A DNA stretch of 51,437 nt from contig NZ_JHYD01000047.1 of assembly GCF_000621505.1 (NCBI RefSeq), positions 1 through 51,437 on the forward strand, in the 5' to 3' direction. Of this stretch, positions 34,780 through 44,162 are shown piece after piece. A program made the translations under genes and the position numbers. Numbering within the stretch: position 1 is the first letter of the stretch; every line of letters starts with the position of its first letter. Below the pieces are notes generated by a model, which was not told the DNA's origin, did no database searches, and was given only the letters and a program-made list of their open reading frames with translations. Source of the stretch: Ruminiclostridium cellobioparum DSM 1351 = ATCC 15832 (GTDB taxonomy: Bacteria; Bacillota; Clostridia; Acetivibrionales; DSM-1351).

Positions 34780-36384
34780 TCAATCCTGCAGCGAAGCAAA
34801 ATAATTTTTAATTATATCCTCCATTCCCCCGGGGATGGAGGAATTATCCATGCTCTCCATAGCCCTCTCACTGTATTGGCCGACTACCTGATTATACGGC
34901 ATCAGCTCCCCTAAAGAGGCATCTGCATTATTTGTTATTGTCGTTTCGGATTTTCCGTTATTATTGCCTTTTCCCGTTATTACCGAGGTCTCTCCCTGCC
35001 CGCCCAGTCTGGAGGGAGTAAAAACCTTTTCATATTCTTTCTCCTGTCCGGCAGAAGGAGCTTTGTTTGCAATACCTCCCTGTCCGTAGGGTGTAACCCC
35101 TCCATCACCGTTCCCGGTACCGCTGCCCGCACTGCTTCCACCTGCACCCTTACCCTGGCCTGCCCCCTGACCTTGACCGGAACCCTGGCCCGTGCCGCTG
35201 CCCTGTCCCTGTGCTTTCCCCTGGCCTTGTCCCTGTGCGGCACCTTGACCCTGACCGGAGTTCTGGCCCTGATTCTGGGCATTGACGGCATTGGGCTGCA
35301 AGTCATTCTGGGCCTGCGCCAGAGCGTTGTTCATATTCTTTTGAGAAAGGCTGTCGTTGACTGCTCCATTGAGTTTATCAACACTTTTGTTAACTGCGTT
35401 TTCATCTCCGCTGTTCAGAGCGCCGCCCAGGCCATTCAGACTGTCCTTGAGCTCACTGTCCCCAAGGGAATCGGCAGCCTTTGACAGTGTATCCTTAAAA
35501 TCGTTTTTTTCGGCGGCACTCATAGACTTCAGTTTATTTTTAAGGTTTTCAAATTCCTTCCCGATCTCTTCCTTTTTCTCGGATTTCAAAGCATCTGCCA
35601 AAGCCTGGGCTGTCTTGTTCCCTGCTAATTTTTCGGCAAGGTTCTTCAAATCGGCTTCCTTTGTTTTATCAATTTTCTGCTCCAGCTTTTTTGCAAGCTT
35701 TTCCAGGGCTTTATCGGCCGCCCTGGTATCCTGGGACTTTTTGAGTTCCTGCTTCAAAGCTTCCAGTTTGTCCAGCAGATCTTTTTTCTGCACTTGGGTA
35801 AGCCCGGTATTCTTCTCGACTTCCTTCTCTGCTTTTTCTACCTTCTTTTTCTGCTCCTTTTTATATGCGTTTAATTCATGGGCCTGCCGGGCCTCTTCCA
35901 GCAGCGGCTGGGGCAGCAGCACGGTCGCGCCGAAAGCCAGCGTGAGAAATATCACTGCCGCCAGAAGCTTTTTATCTGGCAGCAATTTTATCTTTTCCCT
36001 GTAATTAACGGTGTCAAGTTTGCTTACGGTATCCTCCAGCAACAGCTCTTTGTATTCCGAATCTTCCTTTTCCAGCTCCAGAGAAGTTATGATCCTCTCC
36101 TGCAGTCCAAAAGAATCAAGCAGTCTGGCTACTGCTTTTTTCTTTGGAAGGAATAAAAAAACACTGAGCAAGGACAGCAGAAAAATGCCCGCACCGGCAT
36201 ATCCCCACAGGACATACACCCTGTATATGGGTATAAGTCTTGAGAGGAGCTCCAGAATAATCCCTGCCGCCAGCGCGGTGCACAGACCTGCCGTCACATT
36301 CCGCAGGGTTATGCTTAATATGATTCTGTTACGGGCCTTTCGAAGCACATATGATATTTTTCCGTAAGGCTTGTTTAAATTCAT
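34780..36384 (-). CDS. Membrane protein with long coiled coil and a Gln/Gly-rich tract
   Basis: I do not recognise a named family for this 534-residue protein; distant likeness to DUF4175 proteins is possible. Three membrane helices are predicted at about 30-48, 57-79 and 139-158. A Lys/Glu/Leu-rich coiled coil spans about 170-300. A low-complexity run of Gln-Gly repeats (GQGQGAAQGQGQGKAQGQG and similar) lies at about 371-417. The C-terminus is polar and mostly disordered. The tract is encoded by imperfect nucleotide repeats at about 35130-35275. It lies between the ABC permease (start and stop overlapping by 4 bases) and the MoxR gene (23-base gap). It might be a scaffold linking the transporter to the MoxR/VWA part. 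Confidence 0.6.
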   Translation of the reverse strand: MNLNKPYGKISYVLRKARNRIILSITLRNVTAGLCTALAAGIILELLSRLIPIYRVYVLWGYAGAGIFLLSLLSVFLFLPKKKAVARLLDSFGLQERIITSLELEKEDSEYKELLLEDTVSKLDTVNYREKIKLLPDKKLLAAVIFLTLAFGATVLLPQPLLEEARQAHELNAYKKEQKKKVEKAEKEVEKNTGLTQVQKKDLLDKLEALKQELKKSQDTRAADKALEKLAKKLEQKIDKTKEADLKNLAEKLAGNKTAQALADALKSEKKEEIGKEFENLKNKLKSMSAAEKNDFKDTLSKAADSLGDSELKDSLNGLGGALNSGDENAVNKSVDKLNGAVNDSLSQKNMNNALAQAQNDLQPNAVNAQNQGQNSGQGQGAAQGQGQGKAQGQGSGTGQGSGQGQGAGQGKGAGGSSAGSGTGNGDGGVTPYGQGGIANKAPSAGQEKEYEKVFTPSRLGGQGETSVITGKGNNNGKSETTITNNADASLGELMPYNQVVGQYSERAMESMDNSSIPGGMEDIIKNYFASLQD

Positions 36385-37277
36385 TTTTTACCTCTTCCCA
36401 ACCATTTCCTTTTAACCGGATTGAGTTTCAAGGCGCTTAAAAACAACAGCACCACCGACAGACCGGCATTGAATATTGCATTAATATGCCACAGATGGAG
36501 CTTTCCCTGCTGGACTGTCAAGGTCAAACCCTGAAACACCCTTCCGCCGCCTTCCTGGAACTGATCCATCACCAGAGAGATCAGGGCCACGGCAGGGTTT
36601 AAATTAAATACCCAGAAAGTCCCTTCGTATTGACTGTTTGTATAGTTTGGCATGATGACCAGCTGTACATAAAACACCGAGATTAAAATGGTGCCCAGAT
36701 ACAGGAAAACCACAACTGCATAGGTCAAAACATTTGCTGCGGTACTTTTCTTTATGAAAGTCGAAAAGAAAATACCTATACTGCCAAGAGTTACCGCTAT
36801 AAGGATAAAAAACAGATAAACCTGTAAAAGCTGTACCAGACCTATGCCGCCATATAGAAAAATTATTGAAAACACAGGGATGGAGGATACCAGCAGCAAT
36901 ATGATCTGACTCAGGGATGAAAATAATTTACCTGTAATTATGGACCTATGATTCAAGGTGGTTGACAACAGGATATCCAGCGTCTGCTTTTCTCTTTCAC
37001 CTGATATGGCCCCGGCGGTAAGTGCGGGAGCTATAAGCGTTATCAAACCGAATTGTGCAGCCACCAGAAAGGCATATGTACCAAATATGGTTGCCTGGGT
37101 GGGAGCTCCTATATCGTTGTTCATAGTCAGCTTCATTATAAATATGGTCAGCAGGAGGAGTACAAAATTGTAGGTACCTATTAAGATTGCCGCTTTCCAG
37201 CTTCTCATCCTGACCTTGAGTTCTTTAAGCAGTACGGGATTTATTCTGAAATACCTTTTTTGCGTATTGGCGCTCAT
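36381..37277 (-). CDS. ABC-2 type transporter permease
   Basis: This is a 298-residue integral membrane protein with about six helices (AAILIGTYNFVLLLLTIFIM, AQFGLITLIAPALTAGAIS, IILLLVSSIPVFSIIFLYGG). The motif GAISGEREKQTLDILLSTTL is the amphipathic segment typical of ABC-2 permeases. It overlaps the ATPase gene upstream by 4 bases and is its evident partner. The operon has one permease gene, so it may act as a homodimer. Confidence 0.88.
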   Translation of the reverse strand: MSANTQKRYFRINPVLLKELKVRMRSWKAAILIGTYNFVLLLLTIFIMKLTMNNDIGAPTQATIFGTYAFLVAAQFGLITLIAPALTAGAISGEREKQTLDILLSTTLNHRSIITGKLFSSLSQIILLLVSSIPVFSIIFLYGGIGLVQLLQVYLFFILIAVTLGSIGIFFSTFIKKSTAANVLTYAVVVFLYLGTILISVFYVQLVIMPNYTNSQYEGTFWVFNLNPAVALISLVMDQFQEGGGRVFQGLTLTVQQGKLHLWHINAIFNAGLSVVLLFLSALKLNPVKRKWLGRGKK

Positions 37278-38209
37278 TGTTCTACCTCCCCTGTTGCAGT
37301 AACCTTCATAAATATGTCTTCAAGATTTCCGTCCAATTGGTTAAAGGCCGTTACCGGTATATTATTCTGTATTAACCTGACCAGGAGCGCATTCATGAAT
37401 ACCTCGTCACCGTTGAAGGAGGCTTCAACTTCATTATCGCCCACCGGGTTTATCCCGTCGATGTCGGGATACTCCTGAAGCACCCTTATGGCTTCCTCCA
37501 ACCTGTCTATTACTTTTATCCGTATGGTTTGGGTATGATAGACCTTTCTGGTGATTTCATCCACAGTGCCGCTCATAACTACCCTGCCCTTTTCTATTAT
37601 GCCGATGGCTGTACACAGCTCTGCAAGCTCGGGCAAAATATGTGAGCTCACCAATATAGTCTTGCCCATACTCTTCAAGGTTCTCAATATTTCCTTCATT
37701 TCAATTCTCGCTCTGGGATCCATACCTGAGGCCGGTTCATCCAGAATCAGCAGCTCCGGATTGTGAACCAGGCTTCTGGCCAGACAAAGCCTCTGCTTCA
37801 TGCCCCTTGACAGGCTGTCCACATAAAAGTCCTTTTTATCGGTTAAGTCCACCAGCTCGAGAAGGTCCTGACATATCTTTCTGCTGTCGGCACCCTTGAT
37901 ATTGTATATGGATGCATAGAATTCCAGATACTCCATTACCTTCAGGTCATCATAGACCCCGAAGAAGTCAGGCATATAGCCTATTTTGCGTTTCAGCTCC
38001 TTTGGCCTGTCAATTACGTCGATCCCATCGGCATATACCTTTCCCGAGGTAGCGTCGAGAAGTCCGCATATGATCCTCATCGTGGTAGTTTTGCCCGCTC
38101 CGTTTGGCCCCACAAACCCGAATATTTCACCTTTGGGTATATGAAGGTTCAAGTCATTTACAGCACGGAACTTTCCATAGCTCTTACAGAGATTTTCTAT
38201 TCTAAGCAT
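37274..38209 (-). CDS. ABC transporter ATP-binding protein
   Basis: This 311-residue ATPase has Walker A GPNGAGKTT (about residues 34-42), signature LSRGMKQRLCLARSL and Walker B LLILDEPASGMDP with the catalytic Glu. The C-terminal extension of about 90 residues is the kind seen in ABC-2 exporters. The gene starts at the base where the preceding large membrane protein gene ends and overlaps the permease gene by 4 bases. Confidence 0.92.
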   Translation of the reverse strand: MLRIENLCKSYGKFRAVNDLNLHIPKGEIFGFVGPNGAGKTTTMRIICGLLDATSGKVYADGIDVIDRPKELKRKIGYMPDFFGVYDDLKVMEYLEFYASIYNIKGADSRKICQDLLELVDLTDKKDFYVDSLSRGMKQRLCLARSLVHNPELLILDEPASGMDPRARIEMKEILRTLKSMGKTILVSSHILPELAELCTAIGIIEKGRVVMSGTVDEITRKVYHTQTIRIKVIDRLEEAIRVLQEYPDIDGINPVGDNEVEASFNGDEVFMNALLVRLIQNNIPVTAFNQLDGNLEDIFMKVTATGEVEQ

Positions 38210-40593
38210 TATTTGCTCCTCCCTTTTGCAGACATCTGAGGTACTCCGATTTCCCCGTCGGTAACTTCAACCTTCATTTTTAATGTGTTTCCGGGAGCTA
38301 AATAATCCTTTAAACTCTCTCCTTCTACTACTTTATCGGTAACAGCTTCGTAGGTCTCCTTATTTATATTGTAAATACTGTAGCCTGCACCCAAGGACTT
38401 GGTCTGCAAGCCGGAGGTATTTATCCCAAATTCCTCTACCAGCATGTTCCTGTCAAGCTTGTAAATCAACTCCGCCGAACCGCTTCCGTAAAATCTGCCG
38501 CTTGCCATATCATAATTCAGATTTGACGTATTGATGACTTCAAAAGGTACAAAACCCAGCGGGTATTCCACTTTGCCTTCATCGGTGAACTTCACGTCAA
38601 CAGGCATGAATAATAAATTTCTTTCATTTTTTTTGGCAGGAGCACCGTTTACAAGCAAGGGCTTATGTATTTGGGTTTTTGAGAAACCGATAAAAGTAAT
38701 GCCGTTAATTTGCCCGTTTCCATAGTCAGACATTCTTTGAAGAATGTTTCCCTCCTGCCTTAAATCCAAATTTCTCTTCCTGTCTGTCCCTGCTGCACTG
38801 GTATTTGGATAGCTCCGGCTAAAGAACACCTCTCCTATCATTACGTGAAAATTACCTTCATGTCTTCCCGGAGTGATGGTATCCAGATTTACAACTGCTC
38901 CGCTTTTCAAGCTGTCGATTTTATAATAGCCGTCAGGCATCACAAGCAGACAGTCTGCCAGCTCCAACCCTGTAGAATTTTTAATGGTGCCTGTAATTTT
39001 ACCGTTCTTTAATTTCAGATTGGTTTCGATTTTCCCGATATCAAGGGAATTTTCCTGTATCTGCAGAATTTTTGTATCCAGCAGACTGCTGTTTTTGTAT
39101 TCTATCCTTCCGTTTTCACCTGCATAAATTGTTGCTTCAAGGGCCTCTTTTTCAAAAGTCTGGTCGGAATAATAATTATTATTGACCGGAAGCAGCCTTT
39201 CACCATTTTGCCCTGAGATTTTTACCCTGGATTTATTTGTATTTAAAATACCGGCATAAGTATCGGCCGAGGCATTTCCATTCTTATCCATACTTATAAA
39301 TGAAACAATATTCGTAGTTATCTGGCTCAGTCTTGTGCCGCTTCCCGTCACATATATTATTGCGCCGAAAATAATTGCCATAACCGGTACGGTAAGCCAC
39401 ATCAATTCACGTTTGTCAAGCTTCTTCAGAATAAAATAGCTTATAGGGGCGACCACCAAAACATAGACAAGCAAAATGAGATAATAACTTGAGGTTTTTG
39501 GTGCGGCCATTTCAGAGAACTGGTTTACCGCCTCCTGCAATGCATATGTATTGTTTCTGAAGGAATTGATGTTATTATTGCCGCTGTTTGCATTTGTACC
39601 TGTCAAACCCGGATTGACAAGTTCCAAAACCTTTACCATAAAAGCCGTATTGTTATTCCAGTTTGCAAAAGGTGCCTTTCCCAGGTCAAACGCCAGTATA
39701 CCAACTACTCCCCTGCCTTTGTCATGAGCCTGTACAAGACTGACATTCCGGTCCTCCAAAACTATGGTGCTGTCCTTGATATTTAAAGGCAGAACCTCCA
39801 GCTTTGTTTCATTCCTGTTATCACCGTTTGTGGCCAGCTCATATATTTTTGAAGTTGATATTTCCTGTACATTTCCCTGAGAGCCCTCGATAAAGTCATC
39901 TTTAAACACCGAAAGCGTCTTGTTATATTTAGACCCCGTTCCTATGATTAATGTTCCGCCGTTTCTTACCCATTGTTTTAAAATTTCGTATTGCGGCTTA
40001 CTGAGCCTGGAAGTGTCAAAATCATTGATTACTAAAACATTAAATGCATTTAAAGTAAAAATATCCTCGGGAAAATTCTTCTCGTCAAGCTTTATGGTTT
40101 TTGTAACCAGGGAAATCCCTGCGGAAGCAGGAACTGAATTGATATAGGACAAACTGTCAAAATCATCGCTAAGTATACCTATAAAAGTGGTGACATTGTT
40201 TGAGGCAACTGTAGTAATGGTATCCTCAAAAATCCGCTCCCCGCCGTCATAAATATTCACTGCATATTTCGTCCTGCTGTCATTGCCTATGGGCACATTT
40301 ATCGTTATATTTTTTTCAGCGCCTTTTTGAAGGCTGACCGGCTTCACATAGCTCATATATTTGCCGGGCGAACTTGGAACACGTATTTCCACTTCTCCGT
40401 TGATGTCCTTGGAATTGTTTTTAATATTTACATTGATTGGTGTAGAGTATCCTATCTTGTACACGTCATTAAAGCCCACATTGATTTTTACGTCAAGCAT
40501 GCCATTGTTCTGGGCTGCTTTCTCGGCACCAACTCCAAGGAATGTCGAAAAAAATATTACCGCAACCATTAATACTCTGACTATTTTCTTCAT
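38209..40593 (-). CDS. Large secreted/membrane protein heading the MoxR-VWA-ABC operon
   Basis: This protein of about 794 residues is not recognised as a named family. A signal peptide (MKKIVRVLMVAVIFFSTFLG) leads to an extracytoplasmic beta-sandwich and GATase-like region (NVLVINDFDTSRLSKPQYEI, GILAFDLGKAPFANWNNNTA). Two adjacent membrane helices occur near the middle (YYLILLVYVLVVAPISYFIL and WLTVPVMAIIFGAIIYVTG). A second beta-rich extracytoplasmic part follows. The layout resembles proteins often encoded with MoxR/DUF58 genes. The frame is open to 40686, but the ATG at 40593 begins the signal peptide and the upstream part would overlap the promoter, so I use 40593. Confidence 0.7.
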   Translation of the reverse strand: MKKIVRVLMVAVIFFSTFLGVGAEKAAQNNGMLDVKINVGFNDVYKIGYSTPINVNIKNNSKDINGEVEIRVPSSPGKYMSYVKPVSLQKGAEKNITINVPIGNDSRTKYAVNIYDGGERIFEDTITTVASNNVTTFIGILSDDFDSLSYINSVPASAGISLVTKTIKLDEKNFPEDIFTLNAFNVLVINDFDTSRLSKPQYEILKQWVRNGGTLIIGTGSKYNKTLSVFKDDFIEGSQGNVQEISTSKIYELATNGDNRNETKLEVLPLNIKDSTIVLEDRNVSLVQAHDKGRGVVGILAFDLGKAPFANWNNNTAFMVKVLELVNPGLTGTNANSGNNNINSFRNNTYALQEAVNQFSEMAAPKTSSYYLILLVYVLVVAPISYFILKKLDKRELMWLTVPVMAIIFGAIIYVTGSGTRLSQITTNIVSFISMDKNGNASADTYAGILNTNKSRVKISGQNGERLLPVNNNYYSDQTFEKEALEATIYAGENGRIEYKNSSLLDTKILQIQENSLDIGKIETNLKLKNGKITGTIKNSTGLELADCLLVMPDGYYKIDSLKSGAVVNLDTITPGRHEGNFHVMIGEVFFSRSYPNTSAAGTDRKRNLDLRQEGNILQRMSDYGNGQINGITFIGFSKTQIHKPLLVNGAPAKKNERNLLFMPVDVKFTDEGKVEYPLGFVPFEVINTSNLNYDMASGRFYGSGSAELIYKLDRNMLVEEFGINTSGLQTKSLGAGYSIYNINKETYEAVTDKVVEGESLKDYLAPGNTLKMKVEVTDGEIGVPQMSAKGRSK

Positions 40594-40639
40594 TTGAGTC
40601 TCACTTTCTGCCTTTGTAACATATTTGTTTATCTTCCCT

Positions 40640-40668
40640 ATTATACCACAGGGCATGTACTGCACAAA
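40640..40668 (-). promoter_or_regulatory. Promoter of the MoxR-VWA-ABC operon
   Basis: On the minus strand TATAAT (40645-40640) is preceded by TGG, an extended -10 box. A weak -35 box TTTGTG lies 17 bases upstream (40668-40663). Transcription would start about 40 bases before the ATG at 40593. The same TGGTATAAT string occurs upstream of the ThrE-type and PBP genes. Confidence 0.6.
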
Positions 40669-40710
40669 GTCACAGACTCTTAACAATTTCTTAACATTTT
40701 ATGTACTTTT

Positions 40711-41310
40711 TCAGAGTATCTGATGTTGTTTTGCCGAAAAAAATGAAAGACATGAGGGCTCACGGCAGGTCATAGCCTCGCTCATAACACACACGCCTTT
40801 GGCACCGGTTTCAAGGACAGCCTGTACCCGTTCCCGGGTTATTCCGCCGATGGCAAATACCGGAATATCGACCCTGCTGCACACTTCTCTCAAACAGTCC
40901 ATCCCCCGCGGCGGAAGTCCCTTTTTGCAATCAGTGGGAAATATATGGCCTGCTATGAGGTAACCGGCGCCCAGCTCCCGGGCCTCCACAGCCTCATCTG
41001 CCGAGTGTACCGATACACCTGTGCATTTAAACTGCCCCAGCCTGTTCCTATTCAGTCTCAGATCCTCCATTGACAAATGTATAAAGGGAATGTTCAGTTT
41101 TGCTGCAATATCGATATTTTTGTTAATTATCAGCTTGACTTTATTTTCTTCGCAGATTGACAGTACCTGTCGTGCCAGCTTTTCATATTCCTGCTGTTCC
41201 AGATCCTTTTCCCTCAAAATTATTGCCTCCGGTCCTGTCTCTGCCAACCGGCCAAGCCGTGCCAGAAAGTCATCCCTGCATAGCTTCCTGTTTGTAACCA
41301 AAATCAACAT
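40711..41310 (-). CDS. tenI: Thiazole tautomerase TenI-like (or thiamine phosphate synthase ThiE)
   Basis: This 199-residue TIM-barrel protein belongs to the ThiE/TenI superfamily. The segment AGHIFPTDCKKGLPPRGMDC is closer to TenI (GH-F-TDCKKGL--RG) than to the GPIFPT-TK pattern of ThiE. LIINKNIDIA departs from the IND-VDLA metal-site motif of ThiE, and VSVHSADEAVEA is TenI-like. TenI aromatises the thiazole phosphate made by ThiG; ThiE would join it to the pyrimidine. The gene ends the thi operon, 8 bases after thiH, with a good ribosome binding site. The call between the two is an inference from a few motifs. Confidence 0.7.
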   Translation of the reverse strand: MLILVTNRKLCRDDFLARLGRLAETGPEAIILREKDLEQQEYEKLARQVLSICEENKVKLIINKNIDIAAKLNIPFIHLSMEDLRLNRNRLGQFKCTGVSVHSADEAVEARELGAGYLIAGHIFPTDCKKGLPPRGMDCLREVCSRVDIPVFAIGGITRERVQAVLETGAKGVCVMSEAMTCREPSCLSFFSAKQHQIL

Positions 41311-41318
41311 ACGCTCTC

Positions 41319-42476
41319 CTATACTCTCACATAATCGGTATATACCGGCTGTAAACCCCTGCCTGCTATCATTTCATGTATTTCACCCACACTGCGGGAG
41401 TCGGAGATTTCAAACTGTTCATCACCCTTTTCACGGTTTTTGTGCCCCCCTACTCCCACACTTACCCCTGCTGAAATTTTTGTAGCCGCCAGACCTATTA
41501 TATGATCCCTGAAGTTGGGCTTTTCTCTTGTAGAAATGGTTATTCCGGCAAAGGGCATTAATAAACGGTAGGCCAGCATGACCTGTAAAAGCTGCCTTTC
41601 ATGAACCCCGGCAGGATTGCTGCCGGAATTGTTGATATATGGCCTTAGCCGGGGCACCGAAAAGGAGATCTCGGCATGGGGATATTTTTGCTGAAGAAAA
41701 TATGCGTGCATCCCTGCCGCAAAGGCATCCTTTCTAAAGTCGTCCAGCCCCAGCAAGGCGCCTATTCCAACGCCCCTCATTCCGCCCAGCAAGGCTCTTT
41801 CCTGCGCGTTGAAACGGTACGGGAATATCCTTTTTGGTCCTCTCAAATGCACCTGTCCATACTTATCAATATTATAGGTTTCCTGATAGACCGAAACAAA
41901 ATCCGCCCCGCATTTATTCAGGTAGGCATATTCCTCCGAGTTCAGAGGGTATATTTCAATGCCGACAGTGGAAAAGCGGCGGGCAGCTCGCTTGACGGCT
42001 TCCCCTATATATTCCACACCCGAGGCATTACGGGCTTCTCCCGTTAAAATCAGAATCTCCCTCAGGCCGGTGGCGGCAATGGCCTGAAGCTCTTCTTCCA
42101 TTTCCTCCATAGACAGCCGGCCACGCTGAATTTTGTTCCTGCAGTTAAAACCGCAGTATACACACTCATTTTCACAATAGTTTGAGATGTACAGCGGCGT
42201 AAATAAACAAACCGAATTCCCAAAGTGCTTTCTTGTCTCAAGCAATGCCTTGCGTGCCATTTCTTCGAGATACGGCACTGCGGCAGGAGATAAGACAGCC
42301 CCATAATCGTCAGGTGTCAACAGCTCTTTGCCTAAGGCTCTTTCCACATCCTTGCCGGCATATTTGCCGTATTCATAGCTGCCGGCCAGCGAAAGCACCC
42401 TGTTCATAATATCCGGACTGACAGCCTCCATGCCGTCAAGATAATTCATATGTTCCATATACTCCATATCAGCCAT
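41319..42476 (-). CDS. thiH: Tyrosine lyase ThiH, radical SAM enzyme
   Basis: This protein of about 385 residues cleaves tyrosine to dehydroglycine and p-cresol, supplying the glycine imine for thiazole synthesis. The radical SAM cluster motif is CENECVYCGFNC (C-x3-C-x2-C) and the GGE-like motif is ILILTGEARN. ThiH landmarks GIGALLGLDDFRKDAF and SFSVPRLRP are present. The frame is open upstream to 42641 but that overlaps thiG. The ATG at 42476 lies 2 bases after the thiG stop with GGAGG within thiG's end, so it is the start. Confidence 0.93.
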   Translation of the reverse strand: MADMEYMEHMNYLDGMEAVSPDIMNRVLSLAGSYEYGKYAGKDVERALGKELLTPDDYGAVLSPAAVPYLEEMARKALLETRKHFGNSVCLFTPLYISNYCENECVYCGFNCRNKIQRGRLSMEEMEEELQAIAATGLREILILTGEARNASGVEYIGEAVKRAARRFSTVGIEIYPLNSEEYAYLNKCGADFVSVYQETYNIDKYGQVHLRGPKRIFPYRFNAQERALLGGMRGVGIGALLGLDDFRKDAFAAGMHAYFLQQKYPHAEISFSVPRLRPYINNSGSNPAGVHERQLLQVMLAYRLLMPFAGITISTREKPNFRDHIIGLAATKISAGVSVGVGGHKNREKGDEQFEISDSRSVGEIHEMIAGRGLQPVYTDYVRV

Positions 42477-42478
42477 AT

Positions 42479-43246
42479 CTAATCCTCCAAAAAGCCTGTC
42501 AAAGGGCTTGACGCTTCGGCACTGTATTCCAGAACCCTTCCCGGGCAGGCCAGATATGCGCCACGCCCGGCCTGTATAGCCAGCTTGAAGGCCCTTGCCA
42601 TGAGGGCTACATCGCTTGACGTGGCAACGGCGGTATTGCACATGACGGCAGCAGCCCCCATTTCCATGGCCTCACATGCCTGGGACGGCCGCCCGATACC
42701 AGCATCCACTATGACTGGCAGATCAATTTCGTCTATGAGGATTTTTATAAAATCCCTGGTGCTCAAGCCCTTGTTGCTGCCTATGGGTGAAGCCAGCGGC
42801 ATTACCGCAGCAGCTCCCGCATTTGCCAGGTCCCTTGCGGTATTCAGATCGGGATACATGTAGGGCATAACAATGAAGCCCTCCTTTGCCAGCATTTCCG
42901 TTGCCCTTACGGTTTCATGGTTATCCGGCAGCAGATACCTGGTATCCCGGATAACCTCCACCTTTACAAAGCTGCCGCAGCCCATCTCGCGTGCAAGGCG
43001 CGCAATCCTCACAGCCTCTTCTGCGTTTCTGGCACCCGAAGTATTGGGCAATAATGTGATTCCTTCCGGTATGTAGTCCAGAATATTTTCTTCTCCGCCC
43101 ACATTGGCCCGGCGAAGGGCAAGAGTTACCATTTCGGCCCCTCCCTGTTCGATTACCGCTTTTACAAGCTCAAGAGAAAACTTTCCCGAGCCCAATATGA
43201 ACCTTGAATTGAACTCATGTCCTCCAATTATTAATTTATCAGTCAT
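42479..43246 (-). CDS. thiG: Thiazole synthase ThiG
   Basis: This 255-residue TIM barrel condenses deoxyxylulose phosphate, dehydroglycine and sulfur from ThiS thiocarboxylate into the thiazole ring. Family markers are [38 protein letters not shown], the Schiff-base Lys region FVKVEVIRD and [20 protein letters not shown]. Length is normal. AGGAGG precedes the ATG. The 110-base gap before it holds two tiny hairpins (CGGCT-AGCCG and CGCC-GGCG), and nothing resembling a riboswitch. Confidence 0.95.
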   Translation of the reverse strand: MTDKLIIGGHEFNSRFILGSGKFSLELVKAVIEQGGAEMVTLALRRANVGGEENILDYIPEGITLLPNTSGARNAEEAVRIARLAREMGCGSFVKVEVIRDTRYLLPDNHETVRATEMLAKEGFIVMPYMYPDLNTARDLANAGAAAVMPLASPIGSNKGLSTRDFIKILIDEIDLPVIVDAGIGRPSQACEAMEMGAAAVMCNTAVATSSDVALMARAFKLAIQAGRGAYLACPGRVLEYSAEASSPLTGFLED

Positions 43247-43356
43247 CTTTAAACCTCCTTAACCCTGTTACGGCTTTGAGCCGCACAGCGGCCACAAAAA
43301 ATAAATGAGTTTTTATCCACTCCCATATCCGCCATAAGGCGAACAAAGGAGGCTTT

Positions 43357-44160
43357 TCAGGCTTCTTCCAGCCCCAGCAATAATCTTAAAACCATATTGG
43401 CCTGGTGTCCGGCACAGACCATGACTCTCGGAGCCATTAAACCGCTGCCTGTTCCTGCTCCGTTTTCCAGGTCTCCGCATAAATACAGGCGCTTCATAGG
43501 TTTTACAGTTCTTATGAGGTTTGAGCTTTCACAGCCTGCCATACCCGAAGCTGCCACCACCTTAATGTCCGGAAGCTGCTCCAGTGCAGTATTCACAAGG
43601 ACGGCTTTGGCCTCCGGCCTGTCAAAAGCCTCACACACAATGTCATAGCCTCCAAACAGTTCCCTGACATTGTTTTCGGTAACCCTTACCTCCCTCAGCT
43701 CAACTTTTACAAATGGATTTATTTCCTGTATCTGTTTCTTTAAAGCAGCAGTTTTAGGCATTCCCAGGTGGCTGATACTGTAGCTCTGCCTGTTCAGGTT
43801 GCTTGGCTCAACCACATCAAAATCTACCAGCAGCAATTGTCCGACTCCGACTCTGGCAAGCATTACAGCTATATTTGAGCCGAGGCCGCCCAGTCCGGCA
43901 ACAGCAACTTTACCTTTTTTCACCTCGCTGTGTACCCTGGGAGTATGCCTTGCCATCATCATGCTTTCAAGTTCATCTTTCCCGGGCATTACGCCTTTGG
44001 TGATAATATTCAAAATATCATTTTCCGAAATTTTGCAGTCCTCTTCAATTTGAAAGCCGTTTAAAATGACAATGTCGTTTGGTTTTCCGTATCTCTCCCG
44101 TACCTCAAAGGCCCAACCCGCATCCAGCTCTATTTTCCTGCCGTTCAGTGTTATCCTCAT
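43357..44160 (-). CDS. thiF: ThiS adenylyltransferase ThiF with an N-terminal ThiS-like domain
   Basis: The first 60 or so of 267 residues (RITLNGRKIELDAGWAFEV ... ENDILNIITKG) look like a ubiquitin-like ThiS fold but lack the C-terminal Gly-Gly. The rest is an E1-like adenylation domain: nucleotide motif VAVAGLGGLGSNIAVMLAR, LLLVDFDVVEPSNLNRQ and CEAFDRPEAKAVLV. It would activate the ThiS C-terminus with ATP. It is shorter than E. coli ThiF, and I see no CxxC zinc pairs. It starts 2 bases after the thiS stop. Confidence 0.9.
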   Translation of the reverse strand: MRITLNGRKIELDAGWAFEVRERYGKPNDIVILNGFQIEEDCKISENDILNIITKGVMPGKDELESMMMARHTPRVHSEVKKGKVAVAGLGGLGSNIAVMLARVGVGQLLLVDFDVVEPSNLNRQSYSISHLGMPKTAALKKQIQEINPFVKVELREVRVTENNVRELFGGYDIVCEAFDRPEAKAVLVNTALEQLPDIKVVAASGMAGCESSNLIRTVKPMKRLYLCGDLENGAGTGSGLMAPRVMVCAGHQANMVLRLLLGLEEA

Positions 44161-44162
44161 AT

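Noticed and set aside
35130-35275. Tandem-looking repeats in DNA that could be taken for a CRISPR or minisatellite
   Set aside because: They are codon repeats for the Gln/Gly tract of the coiled-coil membrane protein, irregular in length and in frame.
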